From: Drosophila persimilis
Lineage: Eukaryota > Arthropoda > Insecta > Diptera > Drosophilidae
Assembly: GCF_003286085.1 (NCBI RefSeq)
Contig: NW_020825313.1
Location: 4,588,001-4,652,000 of the forward strand
DNA length: 64,000 nt
Reading direction: 5' to 3'
Shown here: positions 54,825 to 64,000 of the stretch, piece by piece
Numbering within the stretch: position 1 is the first letter of the stretch
Layout: the number at the start of each line of letters is the position of its first letter
The notes under the pieces: generated by a model
Database searches by the model: none
The model's input: the letters and a program-made list of their open reading frames with translations, nothing else
What the model was told of the DNA's origin: nothing
Made by a program: the position numbers and the translations under genes

Positions 54825-57385
54825 CTAGCCACTCCCGTTCCTTCGGCGCTCGCACCTACGCAGGTCCTTCATGGCGCCGGCTGCAAAGTTGCTCCAGGCC
54901 CACCATACCGTGGGGTCTTCCACAATCGCCTCGATCAAGTTGTTCGGCGTGAGCTGCCCGCGAGCGGCTCGCCACAACTCCTCCCTAATAAGTGAGAAGC
55001 GCCCACATTGAAAAATAATGTGCTCAGCGTCTTCAGTGGCGTCGCCACACCACGAGCAGTTCGGCGAGTTCTCGTGGCCGAACCTCCAAAGGTAATGGCT
55101 GAAGCAGCCGTGTCCGCTAAGAAGCTGTGTGGAATGGAAATTGACCACACCGTGTCGCCTGCCGATCCAATATCGGACATCCGGAATCAGGAGGATGCCC
55201 GGATGGCTTCGGCCACGGCCCTCTCCTCAAGCACCAGAAGGTCGATTGGTAGGACACCCGCCAGGACTAGGGCAGCGTCGTCGGATATGGTCCCAAAGCC
55301 GCAGCAGATTCGGAGCGCGCAGAGGCGATGAATGGCTTTTACGCCCCTAGCGTAGCTGGCAACTTTAATGCCATCCGCCCATACGTCTGCTGCGTAGGTC
55401 ATGGCTGAGCGGACTACGCTGGTCAGCAAAATCCTCATCTCTTGCTTCGGGCCACGGGTGTTCAGCAGTATTCGGAACAGCGCCCGACTCGTGTTTGCCG
55501 CTTTCTCCTGGACGTCACTTAGGTGTTCACGGAAACTGAGCCTGGTGTCGATCATCACGCCCAGATACCGAATGGCTCGTTTCGACGATAGTCTCTGGTC
55601 GCCAACCCTGATGTGAGCGGTCTCCACAGTCGAACGGGTGCTCACCAATACTGCCTCGGTTTTATGAGCGGCTAGCTCTAGTCCCGCAGAACGGAGCCAG
55701 TCTGCAATCAGCTGGATTGCGGTGTCGCAATTTGCTTCGACGACGTCCAGGTCCTTGGCTACCACCGTCAGGGCGACATCATCTGCGTAGCAGGTTAGCT
55801 GACATCCACCTGGAAGAGCTAATCTCATGACTCCATCGTAGGCAATGTTCCATAAGAGGGGACCCATCACTGATCCTTGGGGAACGCCTGCCGTTATGCC
55901 GTGAGTCTGCGCGCCGGCCTCCGTATTATACTCCAGCAGTCTCCCCTCGAAGTAGCTCCTTATGATTGCCTGAAGGTATTGGGGTACACCGCGCCGGTTA
56001 AGTGAGTCCAGGATGCACTCCCACTTCACCGTATTGAAGGCGTTCCTGATGTCTAGGGTGACAATCAGTCAGTATTCCTTCTTGCCGCCCTTCCATCGAG
56101 CTCCCTCCACTGCCTTGGAGGCTATGTCAACTACCCTGCCTATGGCGTCCACCGTTGACCTCCCACTCCTGAAGCCGTATTGGTTTGGTGAAAGTCCCCC
56201 AGCATCCTCGACGGCGTTGTCCAGTCTTCTACGGATTATCTGTTCCAGAGTCTTCCCCAGCGAGTCGATAAAGCAAATCGGTCGAAACGAGGAGGGATCG
56301 TCCGGCGGCTTTCCTGGCTTTGGCAAGAGCACCAGGTGTTGCAACTTCCACTGCGGCGGAAATAGTCCTGCAGGAAGCACTCCCTCTTGCTCTCCTTGAT
56401 AGCGTTCTTTAGGGCTTTTCTAGCTCCGCAGTACTCCGCCTGTAGCCTTGGCCAGCTAGTGCCACTCCTTCTGCGAGCCCGTTGATATCGCCTTCTAGCT
56501 GACAGGCAAGTGCGTCTGGCCTCCTGGATCTCGTCGTTCCACCAATAAGTCGGCGATTGCTTACCCTTGAATGGCCTCTTTCGACTCATACTGGCATCGC
56601 ATGCGAGCAGTAGGGACTCCAAAAGCTGGTTGACCATCTGTTGAGCTGAGCCTCCGACCTCCATATGCCTCAGCGCCTCCAAGAACCTTGGAATCCGCAT
56701 TGATTCGGGATTGTAGCCTGCTCTCCGGCTTGTCTGCGTTGCCCTGGTCAGTCTGCAACCACCTTCTCCGCCTATCGAGAACACCACTGCCTCGTGGTCG
56801 CTGGCCGTATAGTGGTTCCCCAGGCGCCAGGTGGACAGAGAGGAAAGGCTACTAGAGGCGAATGTAAGGTCGATGACTGACCCAGAGCCGCACCTGTTGA
56901 AGGTATTCGCGGTCCCCTGATTCAACAATACTACGTCCAACGCAGCGAAGGCCTCAAGCAGTGCGTGTCCCTTGTATATGGCGTCCGAGCTGCTGCTTCT
57001 GGAGATGTCGCTGCCCCACTCCTGGGCCCAAGCATTGAAAGCATTGAAGCATTGCCTGGCGTCGTCGGCCAATTCGTCCATCGCCACAGCGAAGCTATGA
57101 CTCGCTCAAGCTTGGGGGGAGATAGCAGCTGTAAATCCATAAGTTCCCCAGTTTTGCCGTGACGAAATGTCGGAACTCAGCGCACACTGAGGGCCGCAGA
57201 GAAGGCTTACCGCAAGCCCATATTGCTGCTTTGCCTGAGGAGCTTTGGACCCAGAATCCATCCTCGGGGGAAATGTAGGGTTCGCTAATTATGGCAACGT
57301 CCGATCTCATTTCACGCACCGACTGAGAGAGCAGATCTGCGGCAGCCTCGCAATGGTTTAGGTTTATTTGGTAAAACCTAACCAT
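54825..57385 (-). pseudogene. W5 ORF2: endonuclease and RT
   Basis: ATG at 57385 (MVRFYQINLNHCEAAADLL), overlapping the ORF1 end by 8 nt. The endonuclease loses its GDFN motif (ARQCFNAFNAWAQEWGSD) but keeps ASDHEAVVF; frame change at about 57090. At 56380 a deletion joins the pre-RT linker (ESKRECFLQ) to RT. RT: 56069-56380 (YGFRSGRSTVDAIGRVV), 55187-56029 (AGVPQGSVMGPLLWN; CYADDVALTVV, intact; AIRYLGVMIDTRLSF). 54825-55148 is the end (CSWCGDATEDAEHIIFQC). Confidence 0.85.
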
Positions 57386-58772
57386 GTCCAGCGTATTGAC
57401 TTGCCTTCTCTTTGGGTGCCATGGGGCACCTGTGGCTACCAGCTACGTGTGAGTGGGGCTTGCCCTTTCCGACACAAAGGAAGCATTTTGCCTCATTGTG
57501 GCAGTTGCTTACCTTGTGCTCCGCAGACCCACAGCGGAAGCACCACCCGCTTCTGTCTACAGAGTTTTTGCGATTTAGTGCAACGTGGCCGATCTCAAGG
57601 CACCTGAAGCACTTTAACGGCAGGTTTCGCTCCCGTATGCGGCAGACGGACCATGCCACTTTGACCTTTCCAACGGATAGCGCCTTCGTCGCAAGGGTCG
57701 CCGGCAGGCAAATAATAGCCCGCTGGGTACCACCAAAGCCTGGGCGCAAACTCTTAATGGCGTCCGCATCGAGAGTAATCCCCATTTGCTCGCTGAAGGC
57801 CTTCCTCACGTCCTCCGTGGTAGCCATCTCATCCAAGTCGAGCATCTCTAGCCTCGTCTGCTGGGTGAGTGCTCGCGCCTCCACCTTGCCTCCTAGGACA
57901 GTGCCTATGTCCTCGCGAAGCAGCTGCGCGGTCTCCTTCGAGGCGTCTTTGAGCTCCAATAGAAGAGCACCTTTGGCTGTGCGCTTCACTCTGCTCACAC
58001 TCTCGCCGACCTTCTTCATCTTCTCACTCTGGTTGCGGGTGACGAGGTTAAGGATCTCCGCGTAAGTCATTTCCGCTTTTGGCTCGATGATAATGACATC
58101 CGGACGGGGCCTTGGCTTCCGGGCGTGCGCTCTACTCTTCACCTTCTCCCATTCACCTTCGGTAGGTGCAGCTGATTCGGTCTTCCTTGCCGGTTGTTCG
58201 TGGGACTGCGACGTGGGATGGCCACTCATATTGTTTCTCCGCTTCGGCGAGCTCCTCGTCGGCTTGTCCAGCTTCCTTTTCGGCGCATCGTGTTGAGGGG
58301 AGCACTGCGTCTCCTGATAACGCCGCTCCACCCTCTCCTTCCTCTGAAACTTTGCGTCAAAGCTGTGAAGCGCGGACTTTTGCATCCTCACCACGTTCTG
58401 CGCCAACTCTTTCATCTCCTTGTTGAGATAACGGGCGTCCCTCAGCATCCTCGACAATTCCGTCGACTTTTCTACCAGCGAAGCCAGGATCGCCCGCAGA
58501 TCTCCGTCGGCCTTTGGTCCTGTACCGCTTTTGTCTGTGGAAGCACTGCTGAACTCAAAGGGATTGACAGGGACTTCTGCTGGTGCAGACACAGTCAGTG
58601 CTGGCAGCACTCTAAGGGGCGCCTTAAGTGGAGTTCCGGTACCAAGGCTTAGCTGGGCCGGCTTCTCAACTGCTTGCTCCCTGGGCCAAATGCCTCGGGG
58701 TGTCTGCCAATGTGGTGGGGAACGCTGCAGGCTAGTTCTCCTCTCAAAGACCCGCTTTTACTTCTCCTCCAT
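57378..58772 (-). CDS. W5 ORF1, intact except a stop at codon 5
   Basis: The likely start is ATG 58772 (MEEK, then TAA at 58758-58760). After that the frame is open to 57378 (about 459 residues). Features: a helix NKEMKELAQNVVRMQKSALH, a basic Ser/Lys-rich linker, the conserved core (TYAEILNLVTRNQSEK; GALLLELKDASKETAQLL; TTEDVRKAFSEQ), then knuckles CFRCLEIGHVALNRK (last Cys lost), CFRCGSAEHKVSNC and CFLCVGKGKPHSHVAGSH. It would act as the LINE RNA-binding protein. The best-preserved ORF1 in the array. Confidence 0.82.
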
Positions 58773-59288
58773 TCTTCCTGTTTGTAATTGCCAAATACTC
58801 GAATTTGAAATTTGAAATTTGAAATTTAAAATTTAAAATTTGGAGCCCGCGCGATTTTCCGGTTGCCGCTCAACTTTCAAACTGGTTGGCCGATCTGGCA
58901 ACCCTATGACTGTCCTACGCTGTCCGGCAACTCCGTGCTGTAAGCACCTCTGTTCGATCAGCTGATCCGTGAATATAAATCGAGGCAAGTGAAGCGATTT
59001 GAGTGAAAGTTGTTTTTATTTTTCCTACCACCAACACGATGGATAGAGAAATGCGCCAAAACCAACGATCACCCCCCCCTGGCCTATCTGCTCGTCTGCG
59101 TTTGCTCCTGCAACCAACTGGGAAGTCTCCGTCGCCAGCCACCATGCGCAGTGAGTACGGGACACTGAAAGCCTGACTTGAACCGTCTTCTGTTTTGATT
59201 CCAGGCGTGATACGGATTTTGTTTGTAGAAAACTCGGAGCTCGCTTGCAAACACGACCGCTCTTGGAAACTCAAACTCAAACACAAAC
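58773..59288 (-). other. W5 5' UTR
   Basis: Non-coding; shares blocks with W3. Contains AAATTT tandem motifs (58800-58840). Confidence 0.55.
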
Positions 59289-59306
59289 TGTGTGTGTGTG
59301 TGTGGG
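59289..59306. repeat. (AC)n junction at the W6 3' end
   Basis: CTGTGTGTGTGTGTGTGGG followed by about 20 T. Confidence 0.9.
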
Positions 59307-59398
59307 TTTTTTTTTTTTTTTTTTTTATTGGGAAAACAGTTTATATTTATAAAATAACTGTTATGGCTAGGAAGGGGGGGGGACTGGGTGGGTCCGCT

Positions 59399-59432
59399 CC
59401 CGCGGGACTGCCGCTAGGCAAAACTTCGCGGG
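59399..59432 (-). other. Conserved post-ORF2 hairpin, W6
   Basis: Stem CCCGCG/CGCGGG (6 bp), 22-nt loop, 26 nt after the stop. The fourth pair is C-G. Confidence 0.75.
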
Positions 59433-59458
59433 GCGGGCTGTGGGGTCATCTTTCTGGC

Positions 59459-62387
59459 TTAGTTTGTCCGGCTTCGCTCCAGCCTGCGCCGCTCCTTGAT
59501 CACGCTTGCTGCCATGTAGGCGACCGCGTTCCATGATTGCTCATCGGCTAGCATCTGGTCGGTGAGGGTGTCCACACTCACTTCTGCAAGCGTCTCCCCT
59601 AGCCTCGATCGTTCTTGCGAGAAGCGGGGGCATACAAAGAAGGCGTGCTCTGCATCCTCGTCGACTCCAGGCCCGCAGCAGCTGCAATACGGGTCGTCCG
59701 CATGCCTAAAGCGATGCAGGTACTGCTTGAAGCAGCCATGCCCCGTCAGCAGTTGGCCCAAATAATGGTCCATTTGGCCGTGCCTTCTTCGCAGCCATGG
59801 GCTAAGCTGGGGAAGGAGACGTCTGGTCCACCTCCCTTTTGCCGCTTGGTCCCAGCGCCGTTGCCACAGGGCTATAGTGCGCTCTCGCCGCTCGCTGGCT
59901 ACCTCCACTCCGCTCTGCCGCTCTGCTGCCAGGAGATCCAGCGGGACCATGCCTGCCACAATAAGTGCGGCGTCTTCAGACACCGTCCGGAAGCAGCATG
60001 TAACCCTCAGGGCACAGCGTCGGTATGCGCTTCTGCAGTCTCTGCTGTATGTGGAAACCATCATTGCTGGTGCCCACACAGCTGATCCATATAAGATTAT
60101 GGAGGTGACCACCCCAGCGATGAGCTGCCTGCTACGCTGCCGTGGTCCCCCTGTATTGGCCATCATCCTGCTTATGGCCGCCGTTGCTGCAGTCGCTTTT
60201 GCGCTGGCGTATTCCAGGTGGGCCTTGAAGTTCAGCCTCTGGTCCATCATTACCCCTAGGTACTTTAGCGCAGGCTTGGTCCTGATGATCGTGCTACAGA
60301 CTCTCACGCATGCCTGCTCGACCTTTTTCCTGCTGCTCATTAGCACAGCCTCCGTCTTCTTCTCCGCCAATGCTACCCCGTTGGCTGCGAGCCAGGCCAC
60401 TATCATCCCGACTGCTACGTTGGTTTTCTCCTCTGCGTCTCTTACGTGTTTCGACACTGTCACCAGTGCTATGTCGTCGGCGAAGCCCACCAGGGTGCAC
60501 CCTTCCGGTAATGTAAGCCGCAGGATATCGTTATACATCACGATCCACAGTATCGGCCCTAGGACCGAGCCCTGTGGGACGCCTCCGGTGATTTGGTGAT
60601 GTTCTGCTCCTTCTTCCGTGTCGTAGATCAGGACGCGGTCCGTAAAATAGCTTCGCAGAGTCCGTGTGATTTTCTCAGATATACCCCTCCTGGTCAGGGC
60701 CTCTAGGATGCTCTTCCAGCTGGCAGAGTTGAAGGCGTTTCGTACGTCTAGTGTACATACTAGGCAGTACTTTTTGTCGCCTCCAGCCCATCGCGTTCCT
60801 GCCATGGCTTCCCTGGCAAGGTTTGTCACCATCTCGATGGCGTCAGTGGTGCTCCTCTGCTTGCGGAACCCGAATTGGAGGTCGGAACGTCCGCGACGCT
60901 CAGCCAGTTCCGCCTCCAGTCGGTTACATACCATCCTCTCGAAAATCTTGCCCATGGTATCCAGCATGCGCAGCGGCCGGTATGACGATGGGTCGTTGAG
61001 CTCTTTGCCTGGCTTGGGTATCAGAACCAGCCTTTGCCGTTTCCATGCTCGTGGGACTGTCCGCTCCGCTAGGCACTGGGTGTACATTGTGGCGAATGCT
61101 TCCGGATGGGCTCTAATTATGCATTTTAGTGCTGCATTAGGGACTCCATCTGGACCTGCCGCTTTCCCGATCTTCAGCTTAGCCGTGGCCTCCAGTACTT
61201 CTCTGGCAGTGATGATGGTGGTGGTGTCCCTCAGGCTAGCTCCTTCTACCCTAGCTTCCTCTTGTAAGGGTGGTTGTCTAGGGAAAAGGGTGCCGACTAT
61301 CTCTCTCATATGCACCGGATCCTTGGGCATAGGCTGTCTGTTTAATCTCCCCACTAGTTTTTATGCTCCACCAAAAGGTTCCGCATCGGCCGCATCGCAG
61401 AGCTCCTTGAAGCATTTGAGTTTGCTGCTTCTGATGGCCTCCTTCAGCTCTTTTCTTTTGGCCTTGAATGCCGCGCCATTTCTGCCAAATTGGGCGGAGC
61501 CTCTTGTTCGCTGGTAGGCACGCCGAGCTGCGCAGCACTCCCTCCTGGCCTTGGCAATGTGCTCATTCCACCACGGTACTGGCCGGTGCCTGCTTCCTCC
61601 GATCTTTCTCTTTTTCATGGCTGCATCACAGGCCGCTTTGACGGTCCTGTAAACGGCAAGCGCGGATGTTTCAGCATCCCCGGCGGCGCTTAGGTTTTCT
61701 GCTGCCGAGAGGAGCGCGGCTCTGCTCAGGCTTTCCTCCTTGTACCCGGCCTCGAGCTCCCGCTGTATCCTTGTTGTGTTCCTGGGTGCAAAGGTTTCCG
61801 TCATTACGGCTAAGTGGTCGCTATGGGTGTAAGCACTCAGCACTTGCCACTTCGCGTGGCGTGCGAGCAAAAGTGAGGTCTATAATAGACTCCCGCCCTG
61901 CTTTGCTGAACGTTGGTGTGGTTCCTGTGTTGAGGAGACAGACGTTCAGGCTTGCAAACTCGTCCAGGAGCGATGTCCCACGGGGTGTATTCTTGGCGCT
62001 GCCCCAAGTCGTGGCCCAGGCGTTAAAGTCGCCCGCTATCAGGACCGGCGATTTGCCTCGTGCGTCGGTAGCGATGTTGCTGATGATCGCCTCATACTCC
62101 TGCTGCGTGAACCTTGGTGCTATGTAGCAGCTGTAGACAAAAGTCCCGCTGTGCTTAGCTCTCACATATCCCACTCTGGATGCTCTGTGGGTAAGCTGGC
62201 CTGGTTGTGGGCCACAGCTCCAGATTGCTGCTCCTCCGTCTGAGCTTTGCTGCCAGACTCCTTCGTGTTTTTTGCCGTACGGCTCGCTGAGTAGCGCTAT
62301 GTCGATCTTCTGCTCCAGGACTGTTTGCGCCAACAGATCCTGAGCAGGTCGGCAGTGGTTTAGGTTGAGCTGCAGGAGTTTAACCAT
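59459..62387 (-). pseudogene. W6 ORF2: endonuclease, RT, C-terminal zinc finger
   Basis: ATG 62387 (MVKLLQLNLNHCRPAQDLL). Endonuclease complete (IALLSEPYGKK; VLIAGDFNAWATTWGS; HSDHLAVMTE). A frameshift near 61840 and an in-frame TAA at about 61358 are the only breaks. The last frame, 59459-61354 (631 residues), holds all of RT: GPDGVPNAALK, FGFRKQRSTTDAIEMV, TLDVRNAFNSASW, TGGVPQGSVLGPILW, FADDIALVTV (catalytic), ALKYLGVMMDQRLNF. It ends with a CCHC-like cluster CSCCGPGVDEDAEHAFFVC. The order endonuclease-RT-zinc finger and the NLNHC start place it in the R1 clade. Confidence 0.9.
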
Positions 62388-63861
62388 CAACCAGTTTGGC
62401 TAGTGCCTTCTTATACTCAGGGCTGCTGAGCGGACGTCTCCTGGCTTGCCAGCGCATAGTATGCACATTGGCGGGTTGTTGCACTGGTTGTGCTTGTGCC
62501 CCTCCCCACCACATTTGTAGCATGCATTGCTTGACACAGGCCGCTTGGATCTGCACCTGGCTGCAGTGTGTCCATAGGCCATGCACTTGAAGCAGCGGGT
62601 TGGCGCAATCCGTTGCCGCACGCGGCAGACAACCCAGCCGATTCGAACTTTTCCGAGCTCCAGGAGCTTCTCTGCGAGTGCGGGCTGAAGGTTCAGCGTA
62701 GCTACCTGCGTTGCGCCATATGCTTTCCGCATGTACGGCACTGCTCCTTGTGTTAAGTCGCCGTCGATCGCTGCAGCTATGGCCTCACATACCTCGTCGC
62801 CTGTCGTGAGCTCGTCTATGTTGAGTACCTCAACCGCGACTGTCTCCTGCATGGCCTTCACGGCTGCCTTGTCCCCAAGCTCTGCCTGGATGGCCATCTG
62901 TATCTCCTGGGTGGCGGGGTCTGAGGATTGTTGCATCCTTAGAAGCAGCTCGCCCGAGGCTGTCTTCCTGATGCCCTGAACCTTGTTTTTGAAGTTCTGG
63001 AGCGTTGGTGCTGCCTTCACCAGTTTGAGGATGTCGGCGTATGATGCCTCCTCGGTGCATTTGACCAGCACTGCGTCTGGTCGGCCTGTCTGCTTGCGTT
63101 TCGCACGCTTGCCTCTCACCTCACTCCACTTCTGTGGAGAGTTGGTGTCTTCCGCCTTGCCGCACTGCATATTGGTTTCCTCTTGTCGAGTGGCGTCAGC
63201 TTGGTGGCCTTGCCGGGGCCTTCCGCGCGCGCTCTTCTCCTCAGTTCGGGGTGTTGCCTCGCTCTTGTGGACTCCTGATGCCGTTTGCGTCGCCTTAGTC
63301 GCACTGGGCTTGGTCATCCTGGGTAGGGGGCCAGTTGGGCCTGCAGTGTGATCATGGCACTGGCATCCTCCTGGCGCTGCCCTTTTATCCTCTGGCGCCT
63401 GCAGATGGGATTTGACTTCCACTTGCAACTCCTTCATGCGTGCTACCATCTTCTTGATGGCCATGTTGATCGACCTCTGGCCCTTCTCGTTCATCTGGTA
63501 GAGTAGGTCGTCCAGAATTGCGCCAATCTCGTCTATGTCCTGTAAGCGGTTCCTGCTTCGCTTGGGGGGGGGTTTTTCTCCCGCTACTCGATGGTGTAGG
63601 GGGGTCCCTCGGCCTCTTCGGAGTATCAGTGCCCTTGCCGCCGTCCTGCGTGGCCCCACTGGCACAGTTGTGCAACGAGCTCTGCTTCATTGGCGGTGCT
63701 AGAGCTGCTTGTGGCGGTGTTCGGGCCACCTTTGAGGCTTTTTGGAAAGCCATTGCTCCTTGGCTTGTAGCGCATTTTGCTTCGTCGGCCAAGTGTGCCA
63801 TCGGCGAAGCAGGATTCGGGGGAACATCTCTCAGGGCCTCCAGGATCCGCGCCCCGGCCAC
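62380..63861 (-). pseudogene. W6 ORF1, one frameshift in a C run
   Basis: Likely start ATG 63861 (MAGARILEALRDV). The N-terminal frame runs to about 63570, where a run of C (G8 on the + strand, 63565-63573) separates it from 62400-63665. Core: INMAIKKMVARMKELQVEV; SYADILKLVKAAPTL; ELLLRMQQSSDPATQEIQ; TTGDEVCEAIAAAI; knuckles CFKCMAYGHTAARC, CYKCGGEGHKHNQC, CILCAGKPGD. A second shift near 62430 leads to the natural end, overlapping ORF2 by ATGGTTAA (62380-62387). Confidence 0.82.
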
Positions 63862-64000
63862 GGGATTCCTCCACGCGTGTGAATTTGGTATGGAACTTAT
63901 ACGTAGGTGTGTGTGCGGTTTGCAAATGATCCCGCCTAGGAGTTAGGCAGTACCTTCCCTCAGGTGCGGTCGCTGACAGAAGCTAGCTGCTGTGGGCGCA

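Larger units (their letters stand above)
54656..59288 (-). mobile_element. W5: Waldo-like LINE
   Basis: About 4.6 kb: poly(A), hairpin, ORF2 (54825-57385), ORF1 (57378-58772), W3-type 5' UTR. Confidence 0.86.
59307..64000 (-). mobile_element. W6: Waldo-like LINE, nearly intact, leaves the window
   Basis: Poly(A), hairpin, full-length ORF2 (59459-62387) and ORF1 (62380-63861) with only three visible lesions. The 5' UTR continues past 64000. Confidence 0.9.

Noticed and set aside
42788..64000. The LINE array as a chromosome telomere
   Set aside because: The head-to-tail order fits, but AC tracts separate the units, the elements are R1-clade rather than HeT-A/TART types, and other TEs adjoin on the left. 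A targeted internal array is simpler.
1..64000. tRNA or rRNA genes
   Set aside because: I saw only primer-site complements of tRNA 3' ends; no cloverleaf or 28S-type sequence was recognised, although R1-clade LINEs suggested looking for rDNA.

Overview
The window is a repeat-only stretch of a Drosophila genome, most likely pericentromeric or other heterochromatin. I recognise no host gene, tRNA or rRNA. The genus call rests on six DINE-1/INE-1-type Helitron relics (internal GTCC/GTCT runs, TATACCCGATACT ends), a 17.6/297-type gypsy element, Osvaldo-like and BEL/Pao LTR elements, a Galileo-like long-TIR transposon, CR1 LINEs with a PHD-finger ORF1, and many Waldo-like (R1-clade) LINEs. This combination suggests a non-melanogaster species, but I cannot name it. 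Nearly every coding region is broken.

Layout. 1-2174: 3' part of a BEL/Pao element (BEL-A, + strand) that has lost most of pol. 2175-16685: one large Osvaldo-like Ty3/gypsy element (G1, - strand), read right to left as 5' LTR, tRNA-Lys primer site, leader, RING-finger ORF, gag, protease, RT, RNase H and integrase. It is interrupted by two DINE-1 relics (12971-15168), by a Galileo-like DNA transposon with a 7-bp target duplication (10008-11815), and by a BEL element with both LTRs and a 4-bp target duplication (BEL-B, 3839-8152). 16691-22080: DINE-1 copy C, unassigned sequence, and a + strand CR1 LINE. 22245-27073: remains of two BEL elements (BEL-C, BEL-D, - strand). 27074-29142: a second copy of the G1 LTR plus DINE-1, a duplication of 15814-17721. 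29146-32447: CR1 scraps and two more DINE-1 copies. 32448-34258: gag and the start of pol of a 17.6/297-like element. 34259-37400: a Waldo-like LINE (W1). 37761-42050: a - strand CR1 LINE, nearly identical over about 1.3 kb to the + strand one, carrying two small DNA-transposon insertions. 42788-64000: five Waldo-like LINEs (W2-W6), all on the - strand, head to tail.

The most notable signals are these. (1) In W2-W6 each LINE ends in poly(A) followed directly by an (AC)n tract, and the 5' end of the next LINE follows. The units have different 5' and 3' sequences, so repeated targeted insertion explains the array better than tandem duplication. (2) All six Waldo-like copies keep a small hairpin just after the ORF2 stop. 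Its loop is always 22 nt and its stem shows compensatory base-pair changes, so it is a good candidate for a conserved RNA element. (3) A RING-H2 finger sits at the head of the Osvaldo-like gag. Most coding elements here lie on the - strand, which fits a one-stranded TE graveyard such as a piRNA cluster, but that is only a hypothesis.

All family assignments come from motifs read by eye. Boundaries of LTRs, target duplications and inverted repeats were checked base by base where stated.
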